Shown one piece after another: positions 53,834-64,000 of a stretch of DNA of 64,000 nucleotides (the stretch's first letter is position 1; each line of letters opens with the position of its first letter). The DNA is from Acidobacteriota bacterium (lineage in GTDB: Bacteria; Acidobacteriota; Terriglobia; Bryobacterales; Bryobacteraceae). The notes beneath the pieces were generated by a model. The model was not told the DNA's origin. It worked only from the letters and a program-made list of their open reading frames with translations, and made no database searches. A program made the translations under genes and the position numbers. Where the stretch lies: NCBI GenBank assembly GCA_017307505.1, contig JAFKEE010000028.1, positions 1 to 64,000 of the forward strand, read 5' to 3'.

Positions 53834-53893
53834 GCTGCCGGCGGGGCGCCCAGTGGGATCATCCCACTGCCCGCCGGCAGCTTCTTTCTTTTT
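53834..53893 (+). terminator. Strong intrinsic terminator after the repeat protein
   Basis: GCTGCCGGCGGG (53834-53845) pairs over 12 bases with CCCGCCGGCAGC (53870-53881), with an inner CAGTGGGA/TCCCACTG hairpin, then TTCTTTCTTTTT. Confidence 0.9.
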
Positions 53894-54075
53894 GTGGAAT
53901 AGGATCAGCCGCTGATTCACGGCCTCCCGGTACTTTGCGTCAGAGTATCTGCTCAACAGGCGCCCAACGGCAAGGCCGGTGGCCGACAGGAGCAGGACGA
54001 CGCTCGGTTCCGCCTAGATCGAATTGCCTTGGTCGCGTCCGCGCAATCATGCCCGCAAACCTCTGGCCGGTACGC

Positions 54076-54942
54076 TCACTCCAACCGCCGCGCCAGGGAC
54101 ACTGCATCTACTGGAGCTCGCACCTTCGCATCGTTGTCGAAATAGACGAACACATCCGGCCCGGTCTTGCGCTTCGTGACTGGTAGCACATGATCCAGAT
54201 CCTCCGGAGCCCCGCCGCCGGCCCAGGTTCTCACGCGATCCGCCCATTGATCCAGGGTGGCGGAATCGTAGCCGCTCACATAGAGCTCCTCTGACCCGTG
54301 CAGCCGGCAGTAGACAAAATCCGAGGTGACGTCCGACAACCGGGGCCAGTCCACCGTGTCGGCGCAGACCAGCGCAACTTTGTGTTTGCGCAGCAGGCGA
54401 ATGAAGTGAGGATCACGAAAACTGTCGTGGCGAACCTCCACGGCATGACGCAAAGGCTGCTGGACGTCGCTCTCCAGCCAGCCCCGACCGGAGAGCCGCT
54501 TGTCGTGATGCTTCGCGAGCATGCCGGCTTGCTGCGTATCCTGTGGCAGCAGGGCGAAGAACGCGCCAAACAGGGCAGCATCGAATTTCATGTTGGGCGG
54601 GAATTGCCACAAGATGGGACCAAGTTTCGGACCCAGCCGCAGTACGCCGGACGCCAGAAAGTTGGCCAGTGGGACCTCAACCTCACGGAGCCTCAGCATG
54701 TGGGTGATGTACCGGGATCCCTTCACGGCAAAAACAAAATCCTCAGGTGTTTCACTCCGCCAGACGCCGAACGCCTCGGGTCGCTGCAAGCCATAAAATG
54801 TGCCATTGATCTCGATGGAGGAGAAAACTCGAGCGGCATAGGCGAGTTCCTGCTTCTGGGGAAGCTTTGCGGGATAGAATTTACCGCGCCAGGGGGCGTA
54901 GGTCCAGCCGGAAATGCCGATTCTGATGGTTCCGCGTGCCAC
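54076..54942 (-). CDS. DUF72 family protein
   Basis: A 288-residue TIM-barrel protein of the DUF72 (YecE-like) family: IRIGISGWTYAPWRGKFYP, FSSIEINGTFYGLQRPEAF, FVFAVKGSRYITH, LGPILWQFPPNMKFD, AVEVRHDSF and FVYCRLHGSEELYVSGY, with VFVYFDNDAKVRAPVDA at the end. The conserved pattern (E-I-N-x-T-F-Y, K-x-x-R-Y-I-T-H, R-x-H-G) is complete. DUF72 proteins are common and cytoplasmic; no activity is established. No close neighbour shares its strand. Confidence 0.93.
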   Translation of the reverse strand: MARGTIRIGISGWTYAPWRGKFYPAKLPQKQELAYAARVFSSIEINGTFYGLQRPEAFGVWRSETPEDFVFAVKGSRYITHMLRLREVEVPLANFLASGVLRLGPKLGPILWQFPPNMKFDAALFGAFFALLPQDTQQAGMLAKHHDKRLSGRGWLESDVQQPLRHAVEVRHDSFRDPHFIRLLRKHKVALVCADTVDWPRLSDVTSDFVYCRLHGSEELYVSGYDSATLDQWADRVRTWAGGGAPEDLDHVLPVTKRKTGPDVFVYFDNDAKVRAPVDAVSLARRLE

Positions 54943-55085
54943 GTCAGTACACCCGCACGCGTGAGGCCAATCGGAAGATGCGTTGGAAGTGCTCCGGCAT
55001 CGGACACCAAGTTGGTCCTGGTGGCTTCTTCAGCAGAACGGTGGCCCGGCTGGACAAAGCCTTCACCCGGTCACTGCCCCCTCGG

Positions 55086-55803
55086 TCACTGCGGAATCAG
55101 ACGCGACCGCATGTCCCTCGAATCCTGTGCTGTGAGCCCTTGTGAGGAGGGACTCGAGGCAACTCCCGGGACGAATTCCGGCGACGCCGGGAGGCTCGTC
55201 GCGGAACTGCTGCTGAACTGCAGGAACAAAGCGGAGGAGAGCCCGTCTCCTTCGACCGTTACTTTCAAAAGGCCTTGCGGTAGTGAGGACCCGGCGAGGT
55301 CCCTCAGCAGAAATCCCCTCGTGGCCCCTGCTGCGTCTGTGCCGCCTGATGCCGGGACCGCCGGCGTCTCTGATTCCGCGGCAAGGGCGCCATCGGCCGC
55401 ATAGACCCTGACCTTGTACGCAACGGATGCCGCCGACTGGTTGTAGATCGCAAACGAAAGCGCATGGGTGGCGTCGTCGATGCCAACGGCGGACCAGCGG
55501 GTCGACAAACCTGTCGGCTGGAGCGGAGAGAAGGTAGAGTCCCAGGAAATCGGAGCGCTGATCGACCATCCGGGTTCGGCCCTCTCCCGAGGCCGGAGAG
55601 ATTTCATAGATCAACGAACGATAGGTGCTGCAGCTCAGGATGGGATCTGTGGACCACCATTGAGCCCCAGTGCATCGCGGCCAGGGCCGGCATAATCCGG
55701 CCGAGCAGATGGATATCTGGTTTCCTCCTACTTCGACGAGGATATGGATTAAATCCCCGAGACCGCGAACAAAGGAAGAATCGATCGGCCAATCAGCCTG
55801 CAT
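55086..55803 (-). pseudogene. Frameshifted remnant of an exported beta-domain protein
   Basis: The 3' part (55607 to 55086, 173 codons) reads as a coherent C-terminal domain: HALSFAIYNQSAASVAYKVRVYAADG, LLRDLAGSSLPQGLLKVTVEGDG, ALFLQFSSSSATSLPASPEF. The preceding part (HWGSMVVHRSHPELQH and STYRSLIYEISPASGEG) appears in other frames upstream to about 55803, with no start codon or signal peptide joining them. I read this as a truncated and frameshifted copy of an acidobacterial exported protein of the same style as the 51362 gene. A short real gene from 55607 is the alternative. Confidence 0.5.
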
Positions 55804-55935
55804 GCGAATCGGCTCCTCAGGAATGCGTGCTGCCTCCTCACGAATCTGGTGGAGAAGCGTGATCCGCGATCGTGCGACTGGCGTTCGAGGTCATTAAACA
55901 GCTGGTGTCGGCCGCCTGCGATAACACTCAACTCA

Positions 55936-56490
55936 TCACATCGGTTCGACGGCAGCAACTCTGCCAGTTTCGTCGGCGCGGTACCACACGGGCCCTAGCA
56001 GATCCGGATACCGGCTTCTCAGCGCGCGGACTTCGGCTTCCGCCGACTCGGTGGACTCCCCGGTGTCGAAGACAGGAAAGACGCCCTTCTCTACCGTGCT
56101 CAATGCGTGGGCGGACCGCCCTTCCTCGAGCATGCGCAGGATGAGTTCCCGCTGAGATTCCAGGTTGCGTGCATCGCGCATGAGCGGCCCGTCAATCCGG
56201 CATAGGGTCCAGACTCCGGACAGTGAGTACGACTCTCGAACCTCAAGCCCGGCGCCGGAATGGTCGAGCCCGCTTGCCGGCGAACCCTGCGGCAACACGT
56301 GCCCTGCATCATTTCTTTCCAGCTGACGAGCCGGCCAGCCTGCATCAAGCTGTCGAGTCAGGCAGACAGCCAGGATCGGATGCTCCAGCTTCGGCCGCAG
56401 TGCATTGCGCCGGTACGCGAGAAACTCATTGACCGACTCGACGGCGAATGGGATATCCGCGCCGCGTCGAATCAGCAGAAGGGAAACCAT
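55936..56490 (-). CDS. Hypothetical protein
   Basis: A 184-residue soluble protein, no signal peptide. VSLLLIRRGADIPFAVESVNEFLAYRRNAL at the start and SYSLSGVWTLCRIDGPLMRDARNLESQRELILRMLEEGRSAH with the C-terminal VRALRSRYPDLLGPVWYRADETGRVAAVEPM look like normal coding sequence. No motif identifies a family. It ends before a gap facing the frameshifted remnant and starts 64 bases from the end of purK; the two share a strand, but no link is implied. Confidence 0.6.
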   Translation of the reverse strand: MVSLLLIRRGADIPFAVESVNEFLAYRRNALRPKLEHPILAVCLTRQLDAGWPARQLERNDAGHVLPQGSPASGLDHSGAGLEVRESYSLSGVWTLCRIDGPLMRDARNLESQRELILRMLEEGRSAHALSTVEKGVFPVFDTGESTESAEAEVRALRSRYPDLLGPVWYRADETGRVAAVEPM

Positions 56491-56553
56491 CCAAAACCTC
56501 CTCCAGGGTGATTGCCGGCTTCAGGTTCCAAGTACACGGGAACTGGCGTTGAA

Positions 56554-57699
56554 CTACATCGAGGGTCCGGTCACGAGACTGTTGCGTGCGTCGATGACCC
56601 CCCGTAGAGCGCAGTCGACACTGGGGGCAAGTGCTGTCAGATGCCCCATCTTCCTGCCTCTACGAGGTTCGAGCTTCCCATACAGGTGCAGCTTCACTTC
56701 TGGCTGAGCACAGGCTGCCAGCCAGTCCGGCTCGCCGTTGTCCCACAGGTCACCCAGCAGGTTTGCCATGGCGGCGGGCTGCAACTGTCGGGTCGACCCG
56801 AGTGGCAATCCGCAAACCGCCCGCAGTTGTTGCTCAAACTGGCTGGTCACGCATGCGTCCAGGGTGAAGTGGCCGGAATTGTGGGGGCGCGGCGCGAGTT
56901 CATTCACCAGCAGCCGCCCGTCGCGGGTCAGGAAGAACTCCACGCAGAGCACTCCAACAACTTGAAGCTGTTCCATCACTGTGCGCGCCATCTCAATGGC
57001 GTCCAACTCGAGCCTCTCCGGAACGCGGGCCGGTGTGTAGGAAAGATCGAGGATATGCGCGCGGTGGCGGTTCTCGATCAGCCCATAATGCGCAAACGAA
57101 CCATCGTCGCCTCGAACGGCTACCAGGGAGAGTTCACGGTCGAAGTCCACAAACGCCTCCAGCACGCCGTCCCTCCGGCCGATTGTCGCCCAGGCTTCTT
57201 CGGCCCGTGCGGGCGAGTCAATCGCGACCTGCCCTTTTCCGTCGTACCCGAAGTCCGCGGTCTTCAGAATGCTGGGACAGCCAGTCTCGCTGAGAGCCTG
57301 GTGCAGTTCGTCCAGGCTGCGTACGATGCTAAAACGGGTGGTCGGCAGGCCCATCTTTCGAAGGAAGGTCTTCTCGCGAATCCGATGCTGGGTCACATGC
57401 AACACTGACCCCGCGGGCCGGACCGGCACGATCCCGGCGGCCACCTCGACCGTCTCTACCGGCACATTCTCGAATTCGAAAGTGACTGCGTCCACGTTCC
57501 TGGCGAGCGTGCGCACCGCATCCAGGTCTTCATAAGGAGCTGTGATCTCGACGTCGGAGACCTGGCCTGCCGGTGATTCGGAATCGGGCGAAAGCGTGTG
57601 CACCCGGTAGCCCATCTGGCGCGCGGCAATGGCGAACATTCGTCCCAGTTGGCCGCTGCCGAGGACGCCGATGGTTGCGCCGGGAAGAATGGGTTTCAT
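56554..57699 (-). CDS. purK: N5-carboxyaminoimidazole ribonucleotide synthase PurK
   Basis: A 381-residue ATP-grasp enzyme of purine synthesis that converts AIR, bicarbonate and ATP to N5-CAIR. The start [25 protein letters not shown] is the PurK glycine motif. [28 protein letters not shown] (ATP loop), [14 protein letters not shown] and [30 protein letters not shown] with metal ligands follow. Its ATG overlaps the purE stop (ATGA), so it is translationally coupled to purE, which uses its product. Confidence 0.97.
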   Translation of the reverse strand: MKPILPGATIGVLGSGQLGRMFAIAARQMGYRVHTLSPDSESPAGQVSDVEITAPYEDLDAVRTLARNVDAVTFEFENVPVETVEVAAGIVPVRPAGSVLHVTQHRIREKTFLRKMGLPTTRFSIVRSLDELHQALSETGCPSILKTADFGYDGKGQVAIDSPARAEEAWATIGRRDGVLEAFVDFDRELSLVAVRGDDGSFAHYGLIENRHRAHILDLSYTPARVPERLELDAIEMARTVMEQLQVVGVLCVEFFLTRDGRLLVNELAPRPHNSGHFTLDACVTSQFEQQLRAVCGLPLGSTRQLQPAAMANLLGDLWDNGEPDWLAACAQPEVKLHLYGKLEPRRGRKMGHLTALAPSVDCALRGVIDARNSLVTGPSM

Positions 57700-58184
57700 A
57701 GTGTGTCCGATTGCACCTGTTCTTCCTGATCCCTACGGAAGCGCTGAAGCCGCTCGCGGAGGGCCGGCCGGCTGTTCGCGAGAATGCCGATCGCCAGGAA
57801 GGCGGCGTTTATGGCTCCGGGTTCGCCAATCGCCAGCGTGCCCACCGGTACGCCCGCGGGCATCTGGACGATGGAGAGCAGGGAATCAATGCCCCGCAAT
57901 GCCTGGCCCTGCACGGGCACGCCCAGCACCGGAAGCACGGTATGCGCGGCTACCATGCCCGGCAGGTGAGCGGCGCCGCCGGCCCCGGCGATGATGACCT
58001 CGATCCCGCGCTCGGCCGCCGTTGAGGCGTACTCGGCCATCCATCCGGGCGTACGATGGGCGGAAACAATCCGGCACTCATGGGGCACCTCGAACAGGGT
58101 AAGAATCTCAGCTGAATGACGCAGCGTCTTCCAGTCTGACTTACTGCCCATGATCACCCCTACCTGTGGCTTCATATCCGGCAT
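57696..58184 (-). CDS. purE: N5-carboxyaminoimidazole ribonucleotide mutase PurE
   Basis: A class I PurE of about 162 residues that moves the carboxyl group of N5-CAIR to make [25 protein letters not shown], the SAHRTP loop with the catalytic His and [14 protein letters not shown] are the full set of signatures. ATG 58184 is chosen, with GGAGG 11 bases upstream; GTG 58196 overlaps that site, and ATG 58175 is also possible. It is the first gene of a purE-purK pair with the stop/start overlapping as ATGA. Confidence 0.97.
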   Translation of the reverse strand: MPDMKPQVGVIMGSKSDWKTLRHSAEILTLFEVPHECRIVSAHRTPGWMAEYASTAAERGIEVIIAGAGGAAHLPGMVAAHTVLPVLGVPVQGQALRGIDSLLSIVQMPAGVPVGTLAIGEPGAINAAFLAIGILANSRPALRERLQRFRRDQEEQVQSDTL

Positions 58185-58212
58185 CTGCAATGTCACCTCC
58201 GCTGCGCGCTAT

Positions 58213-59703
58213 CTATTGACCCTGCCCCAGCGAGTAGCCCGGCTTGCCGTCGAAGGTGCAAAGGTTCTCGGTCTTGATGAAATCAAAGCCGGAAGTCGAG
58301 ACCCGTTCCAGAAGATCGAGAATGTCGCGGTGAGAGATGGCTCCCCCGTTCTGGAAGCGGCACCGCCAATGATCGGTGCAGAACGTCTCCGGAAAGCCCT
58401 GCGGCCAGACTTTCACGCCCCTGTTGGTAATCATTGCCAGCGGGAGCTTGTCGGTGCCGGCGGCAGTCAGGCGCGCCGCTAATTCGTCCGGCGCCCCGCC
58501 GGTCCACTGCAGGAACACGTCCACACCAACCATCTCTTTGAGCGCGGGGGCCTTCCTGCTCGCCGTACTCTGGGCGGGCTCTTGCGCGACCTGCTGGTAG
58601 GAAACGGGCCGCAGCCGTTTCGGGTTTTGACCCAGGCGGGCGAGAACCGCGAGTTCAAACTCCGCGGTTGTGACCTTCCGGACGCTCTGCGTTGCATCGT
58701 ACACGTCCGCCGTGTGAATGCCTTCTTCCAGGGTTCGCAGCAAGGCGTTGTGTACCAGCGTGGCCGCCTGGTATTGCCCCAGGTGCACCAGCATCATCAC
58801 GCCCGCGTGCAGCAGTCCCGAGGGATTGGCAATGCCTTTGCCCGCGATATCCGGAGCCGAGCCGTGGATGGCCTCGAACATCGCGATCCGGTCGCCGATA
58901 TTGGCCGACCCCGCCAGGCCCACTGAGCCGGCAATCTGCGCGGCTACGTCGGAAAGGATGTCGCCGTAGAGGTTGGGGGTGACGATCACGTCGAAATCGG
59001 TAGGCCGGTCTGCCAGCAGGGCCGCCCCGATATCGACGATGCGGTGTTCGTTCTGCAGGTCCGGATATTCAGCCGCAATCTCGTCAAAGACCTGGTGGAA
59101 GAGACCGTCGGTCATCTTCATGATGTTGTCTTTGGTGAAGCAGGTCACCTTCTTGCGGCCATTGCGGCGCGCGTACTCGAAGGCATACCGGACGATCTTC
59201 TCTGACCCGGGTCGTGTGATCAGCTTCAGGCATTGATACACCTGGTCTGTCTGCCGGTGTTCAATTCCCGCGTAGAGATCTTCTTCGTTCTCCCGCACAA
59301 TCACCACATCCATGCCTGGATGCCTGGTTCTGATGAACGGGTGATAGGCGACAGTCGGTCGGACGTTTGCATAAAGCCCCAAGGTTTTACGTACCGTCAC
59401 GTTCAGGCTCTTGAACCCGCCCCCCTGCGGAGTGGTGATCGGCGCCTTGTAGAACACCCCAGTCCGGCGGAGCGAGTCCCAGGCAGACGCCTCGATGCCT
59501 GAGGTCACTCCCCGGCGATACACTGCTTCGCCGATCTCGATCGTCTCGACATCCAGGTTTGCTCCTGCCTCGCGCAGGATGCGCAACGAGGTCTGCATAA
59601 TCTCCGGGCCGATTCCATCTCCATAAGCCACCGTGATGGCGGTCGAGGAGGAACAGGCGGATTCCTGTTGAGGGGTGGATAAGGGTAGGGGCGTCATAAG
59701 CAT
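58213..59703 (-). CDS. icd: NADP-type isocitrate dehydrogenase, Thermus-type with C-terminal extension
   Basis: A 496-residue dehydrogenase from ATG 59703, the same length as the Thermus thermophilus isocitrate dehydrogenase, which also has a C-terminal extension. Signatures are VAYGDGIGPEI, the substrate loop FKSLNVTVRKTLGLYANVRP, DVVIVRENEEDLYAG, and DVIVTPNLYGDILSDVAAQIAGSVGLAGSANIG with the metal-binding Asp residues. The last 150 residues form a separate domain (VDVFLQWTGGAPDELAARL). It oxidises isocitrate to 2-oxoglutarate. AAGGA lies five bases before the ATG; the upstream frame to 59838 crosses the promoter and is not used. The gene is divergent from a small winged-helix regulator. 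Confidence 0.9.
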   Translation of the reverse strand: MLMTPLPLSTPQQESACSSSTAITVAYGDGIGPEIMQTSLRILREAGANLDVETIEIGEAVYRRGVTSGIEASAWDSLRRTGVFYKAPITTPQGGGFKSLNVTVRKTLGLYANVRPTVAYHPFIRTRHPGMDVVIVRENEEDLYAGIEHRQTDQVYQCLKLITRPGSEKIVRYAFEYARRNGRKKVTCFTKDNIMKMTDGLFHQVFDEIAAEYPDLQNEHRIVDIGAALLADRPTDFDVIVTPNLYGDILSDVAAQIAGSVGLAGSANIGDRIAMFEAIHGSAPDIAGKGIANPSGLLHAGVMMLVHLGQYQAATLVHNALLRTLEEGIHTADVYDATQSVRKVTTAEFELAVLARLGQNPKRLRPVSYQQVAQEPAQSTASRKAPALKEMVGVDVFLQWTGGAPDELAARLTAAGTDKLPLAMITNRGVKVWPQGFPETFCTDHWRCRFQNGGAISHRDILDLLERVSTSGFDFIKTENLCTFDGKPGYSLGQGQ

Positions 59704-59745
59704 CAGTTCCTTGGGGGGCGGTAGTTGTTGCGATTCCCGACTTTC

Positions 59746-59783
59746 AATATACGCTATAGAAGTCGTGTATTTCAATACGTATT
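59746..59783 (-). promoter_or_regulatory. icd promoter with overlapping AATACGTATT operator
   Basis: On the minus strand TTGAAA (59770-59775) and TATATT (59746-59751) are 18 bases apart, a fair sigma-70 promoter about 40 bases before icd. A perfect palindrome, AATACGTATT (59774-59783), overlaps the -35 box and lies 12 bases before the regulator gene starting at 59795. Related CGTA/TACG half-sites occur nearby (TATACGCTATA, GCGTATG twice). The adjacent regulator is the obvious candidate to bind here. Confidence 0.65.
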
Positions 59784-59794
59784 TTGACGTGCGT

Positions 59795-60112
59795 ATGATA
59801 AGGCGTATGGCTGCCGAGCGATGGACCTTTCTGACCAACTACGGACACGTGTTGCTTTGCATCGCATCCGATCCCCAGATCCGTCTGCGCGACGTTGCCG
59901 ATAAGGTGGGGATCACCGAGCGGGCAGCGCAGCGCATCGTCGCCGATCTGATTGAAGAAGGCTATGTGGAGTCCACCAGGCACGGCCGCCGCAACGAATA
60001 CCGTATCAATGCGTCTTTGCCGTTGCGCCACCCGGTTGAGGAACAGAGCCAGGTGGCGGCTCTGCTGGCGTTGATACAATCCCCCCAGAAGACGCGGGCC
60101 CGGGCCAAATAG
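59795..60112 (+). CDS. Small winged-helix transcriptional regulator
   Basis: A protein of about 105 residues. A helix-turn-helix with wing is clear: LTNYGHVLLCIASDPQIRLRDVADKVGITERAAQRIVADLIEEGYVESTRHGRRNEYRIN, similar to MarR-type and other GntR-less single-domain regulators. The C-terminus is short, so there is no effector domain. ATG 59795 and ATG 59807 are both possible; AAGG precedes the second closely. It is transcribed away from icd across a shared control region containing a palindrome, suggesting that it regulates icd and itself. Confidence 0.8.
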   Translation: MIRRMAAERWTFLTNYGHVLLCIASDPQIRLRDVADKVGITERAAQRIVADLIEEGYVESTRHGRRNEYRINASLPLRHPVEEQSQVAALLALIQSPQKTRARAK

Positions 60113-60257
60113 ACAGCGCCATCCGGGCGCGTGCCGCCACGCAGGCATCAACTCTTTGGAAGGCGATTGGGCCCATCCCTTCCGTCCCACTGCGATCAGC
60201 AAGCCGCAACAGCAACGTTTGCTTTCGTTGCCCCCATCCGCTGGACCGCCCCAAATG

Positions 60258-60293
60258 AAAAAGGGCCCCGCCAGCGTCTCCGCTGCGGGGCCC
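60258..60293 (-). terminator. Intrinsic terminator of argG
   Basis: On the minus strand GGGCCCCGC and GCGGGGCCC (60263-60271 and 60285-60293) form a nine-bp stem extended by AGCG/CGCT with a TCTC loop, followed by TTTTT (60258-60262). It lies between convergent genes and could also stop the regulator transcript. Confidence 0.85.
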
Positions 60294-60318
60294 CTTGCCG
60301 TTCCAAACCGGACTGCTG

Positions 60319-61686
<1,368 letters not shown>

Positions 61687-61888
61687 CTATTCTAGCGAGT
61701 CGCGGCCGGTCGGGCGTTGGGAATCGCCCAAAGTAGCCCTTTCCGCCGTCTCTCGATAGGCAGGCCGGATCCCGAACCGCCCTCGGCGGACAGGTTCGGC
61801 CAGCCATCTTCTCTAGCCCCTGCTGTTTGGAATCATTCGTTTGCGGACAGTGGGTGGCCGGTTCCCCGGCAACAACGCCGAGGGCTCG

Positions 61889-62827
61889 TCAGTTCCCTTT
61901 GGCAATGAATCCGGGGATGCCCGTCCCCGTCACGAGATTGAACCTCTGACGCCTCTCGATGGCGTTGATCTCCTCCATGGCGCTCTCCGGCAGCACGGAC
62001 ACCGCGGAATTCTCCCGGGCCCGCTCGGGAGTCCTCGGTGTCGTCAGAATTGCGGTCCCCCGCTGGATCGCCCAGCTCAGCAGGATCTGGGCCGGCGTCT
62101 TGTTCAGCCGCTGGGACACCGAAATCACGGCCGGATCTTCCAGCACACCGGGCCTGATCCCATGACCCAGCGGCGCAAAGGCGATCATCACCACTCCTTT
62201 GCTGCGGCAGAATTCCAGCAGCTCCGTCTGCGGCAGGTGGGGATGGGCCTCCACCTGGACGGCGGCAGGCTTGATCCGCGCTCCGTCGAAGATCTCGCGC
62301 AACTGCTCGACGCTCACATCGGACAGGCCAATCGCCTTGCACCTGCCCCGGTCCACAAGGTCCTCCAGCGCCCGCCAGGTTTCCAGCAGGGTAACGCCGC
62401 GGTCATAGATCACGTTGTCGCTTTCATCTCTCGGGTCTTGGTCCTCGCCCGGCTGAAAAGCATAGGGGGTGTGAATCAGGTAGAGATCGAGATACTCCAG
62501 CTTCAGCCTGTCAAGGCTGGCCTCAAACGCCGGCAGGACACGCGCCGGCCGGTGGTTGTTGTTCCAGAGCTTCGTTGTGAGGAACAGGTCCCTGCGGTTC
62601 ACCAGGCCCTTCGCCAGGGCCGCTTGAATCGCCTCGCCTACCTGCTCTTCGTTCCGGTAGCGCTCAGAGCAATCGAAGTGGCGGAACCCGGCCTCCAGCG
62701 CGGATGTCGTTGTCGCCCTCGTCTCGTCGGAACCCCGGACGAGTGTGCCAAAGCCCAGCGCGGGCATCAGGCCGGCTCCTCCGCGAAGCGGCAGCTTGAG
62801 ATCTCTGAGGCCGTCGGATTGCATCAT
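61889..62827 (-). CDS. Aldo/keto reductase
   Basis: A 312-residue NADPH-dependent oxidoreductase of the aldo/keto reductase family. MPALGFGTLVRGSDETRATTTSALEAGFRHFDCSERYRNEEQVGEAIQAAL carries the catalytic Asp and Tyr, FLTTKLWNNNHRP the Lys and His, and LDLYLIHTPYAF the barrel strand. IGLSDVSVEQL, LLSWAIQRGTAILTTPR and SVLPESAMEEI complete the cofactor site. GAGAGGA six bases upstream supports ATG 62827. It reduces aldehydes or ketones; the substrate is unknown and the neighbours give no clear link. Confidence 0.93.
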   Translation of the reverse strand: MMQSDGLRDLKLPLRGGAGLMPALGFGTLVRGSDETRATTTSALEAGFRHFDCSERYRNEEQVGEAIQAALAKGLVNRRDLFLTTKLWNNNHRPARVLPAFEASLDRLKLEYLDLYLIHTPYAFQPGEDQDPRDESDNVIYDRGVTLLETWRALEDLVDRGRCKAIGLSDVSVEQLREIFDGARIKPAAVQVEAHPHLPQTELLEFCRSKGVVMIAFAPLGHGIRPGVLEDPAVISVSQRLNKTPAQILLSWAIQRGTAILTTPRTPERARENSAVSVLPESAMEEINAIERRQRFNLVTGTGIPGFIAKGN

Positions 62828-63049
62828 GCGTTTCCTCTCGCCGCATCGGCCCCGGCTGGTTCCCTCTCCGCCATGGTTGCCAGCACGCACGGGAGCCCGG
62901 TCGAATTGCGGCTGCAATCGACTCCTGCACGCCGCGCGCCATTGGGAACTATCAGCAACGAATGGGCTGGGTGGAACGGGCCGTCTCCGGTGACCGCGGG
63001 CGGAGTCGGAGGATCGACTCGAAGCCGGCCTTGGTCCCGCCCGCCGCGG

Positions 63050-64000
63050 TCAATTCAGTTCTCTGATTCGAAGATTGCGAAACCAGGCGTCGCCGCCGTG
63101 ATGTGTCAGCACGAGCGGGTACTTCTTCGCGCGGTTTGCCTTCAGTTCGTCCAGATTCTTCAGCTTCGGAATATCCTCTCTCTGCTGCGATGCCATCGCC
63201 TTTCGCACGGCCTCTGACTCCAGGTCGGCATCCAGCACTTTCACCCCGTCCAGCCAGTGCTCCACATGGCTGCCTTTCACCAGGATCCGGGCCGTGTGCC
63301 ATTGCTCAACGGGCAGCGGCGGCAACTTGGCGGTCGGTGCGGCGAACAGATACATGGCTCCAGTCCCGTGGCTCGGCTCCACTTTGGCGTCCGCCACCCG
63401 TTCGTCGTCGATCAACTGCAGCTCCAGACCAAGCGCCTTGGGCACTTCCGGATCGATCCGCCCCACTTCCGGATTCGGCCGCATGCCGAATACCAGGTAC
63501 TTCACTCCGCTGTTCGTGCCTTTCGCCAGCTTCCAGTCGAACATCAGTTCGAAATCGCGGAAGCTGCGTTCCGTGGAAATGTCGGCCCGCTTGCCCTTGG
63601 CGATGGATCGGATCGTCCCGTCTTCCACACTCCAGCCGCCGTTGGTGGGGAACTGCGGCCGGGCCAGGGTCCGCCAGCCGGCTGAGGTCTTGCCGTCGAA
63701 CAGCGACTGCCACTCGCCGGCGCCGGGCAGGTCCCAGGCTTCCAGCAGCCCAAATGTGAAGAACTCGGGGAACTGGTCCACCGTCATATCGCTCCGCAGC
63801 ACGTCCTGCAGCGACGACAATGCACCGTGCGGCTTCGTCAGGGAGATGGCCTTCGGCTCCAGTGCGGCTGCAACCGAGCCGATCAGGCTGGTGCGGGGCC
63901 CGAAGGCCTCCACGGTGACGCCGGCCTTCGCCCAGCGCGCAACGGCCGCAATCTGGCTGGCCTGGATCCCCAGGGGACGGTCCCCCACAGATGAAATCAG
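63050..64000 (-). CDS. Hydrolase-like/DUF1080 fusion protein, cut at the right edge
   Basis: The frame is open from the right edge, so the N-terminus is missing and only about 317 residues are seen. The first 95 residues match the C-terminal part of the degenerate hydrolase domain in the 15517-17649 protein (VEAFGPRTSLIGSVAAALEP, then GALSSL). After WQSLFDGKTSAGWRTL a DUF1080 domain begins: GWSVEDGTIRSIAKGK, DFELMFDWKLAKGTNSGVKY, GLELQLIDDERVADAK, GTGAMYLFAAP and WHTARILVKGSHVEHWLDGVKV, to the end WFRNLRIREL. DUF1080 is a concanavalin-like fold that includes 3-keto-disaccharide hydrolases. The full gene should encode an exported esterase or glycan enzyme with this binding or catalytic module. 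Confidence 0.8.
   Translation of the reverse strand: MISSVGDRPLGIQASQIAAVARWAKAGVTVEAFGPRTSLIGSVAAALEPKAISLTKPHGALSSLQDVLRSDMTVDQFPEFFTFGLLEAWDLPGAGEWQSLFDGKTSAGWRTLARPQFPTNGGWSVEDGTIRSIAKGKRADISTERSFRDFELMFDWKLAKGTNSGVKYLVFGMRPNPEVGRIDPEVPKALGLELQLIDDERVADAKVEPSHGTGAMYLFAAPTAKLPPLPVEQWHTARILVKGSHVEHWLDGVKVLDADLESEAVRKAMASQQREDIPKLKNLDELKANRAKKYPLVLTHHGGDAWFRNLRIRELN

Overview
The window is high-GC bacterial DNA with the habits of the Acidobacteriota, most like Bryobacterales/Solibacter-type soil bacteria. The signs are an Oar-like carboxypeptidase-regulatory/TonB receptor, a Hanks-type kinase fused to PD40 repeats, many Tat-exported hydrolases and sulfatases, a Gfo/Idh/MocA protein with a Tat signal, DUF1080 and DUF2891 proteins, and a large secreted protein of duplicated domains. 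The assignment is inference from gene content; no rRNA is present.

Layout. 1-1.8 kb: the tail of a gene cut by the window edge, then about 1.7 kb with no convincing gene but with 123-129 bp direct repeats. 1.8-5.8 kb: surface-glycan genes (GT-C glycosyltransferase, epimerase-like protein lacking the catalytic Tyr, GT2). 6-8.9 kb: winged-helix/Ser-Thr kinase/beta-propeller regulator. 9.6-10.3 kb: orphan POTRA protein. 10.4-20.8 kb: a leftward carbohydrate-use cluster (TonB receptor, two-domain hydrolase, LacI regulator, MFS carrier, Gfo/Idh/MocA protein, class III aminotransferase) with a double palindrome upstream. 21.2-26.4 kb: MOSC/ferredoxin-reductase fusion, DUF523, YgjV, and a three-gene cassette of unknown function. 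26.7-30.2 kb: wrbA, a sugar-binding lipoprotein, a carboxylesterase. 30.4-33.8 kb: a matrixin with a cysteine switch and six C-terminal repeats, facing a DUF922-like metalloprotease; neither has a signal peptide. 33.9-35.1 kb: ECF sigma factor overlapping a membrane protein. 35.7-42.3 kb: two sulfatases, DUF2891, GH35 beta-galactosidase and a MerR regulator with a 19-bp-spacer promoter. 42.4-49 kb: tricorn-like protease and a SWIM/SNF2 helicase preceded by an overlapping 18-codon ORF with a near-perfect ribosome binding site. 49-51.3 kb: tRNA-Gln, then a sparse region with decayed-looking genes. 51.4-56.5 kb: secreted repeat protein, DUF72, a frameshifted remnant and a hypothetical. 56.5-64 kb: purE-purK, Thermus-type isocitrate dehydrogenase divergent from a small winged-helix regulator, argG, an aldo/keto reductase, and a hydrolase/DUF1080 protein running off the right edge.

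Together the genes suggest a polymer-degrading soil bacterium that exports esterases, sulfatases and glycosidases, takes up the products through TonB, MFS and binding-protein systems, and senses its surroundings with membrane-anchored regulators. The least explained parts are the 24.4-26.4 kb cassette, the metalloprotease pair, the repeats near the left edge and the helicase leader ORF.
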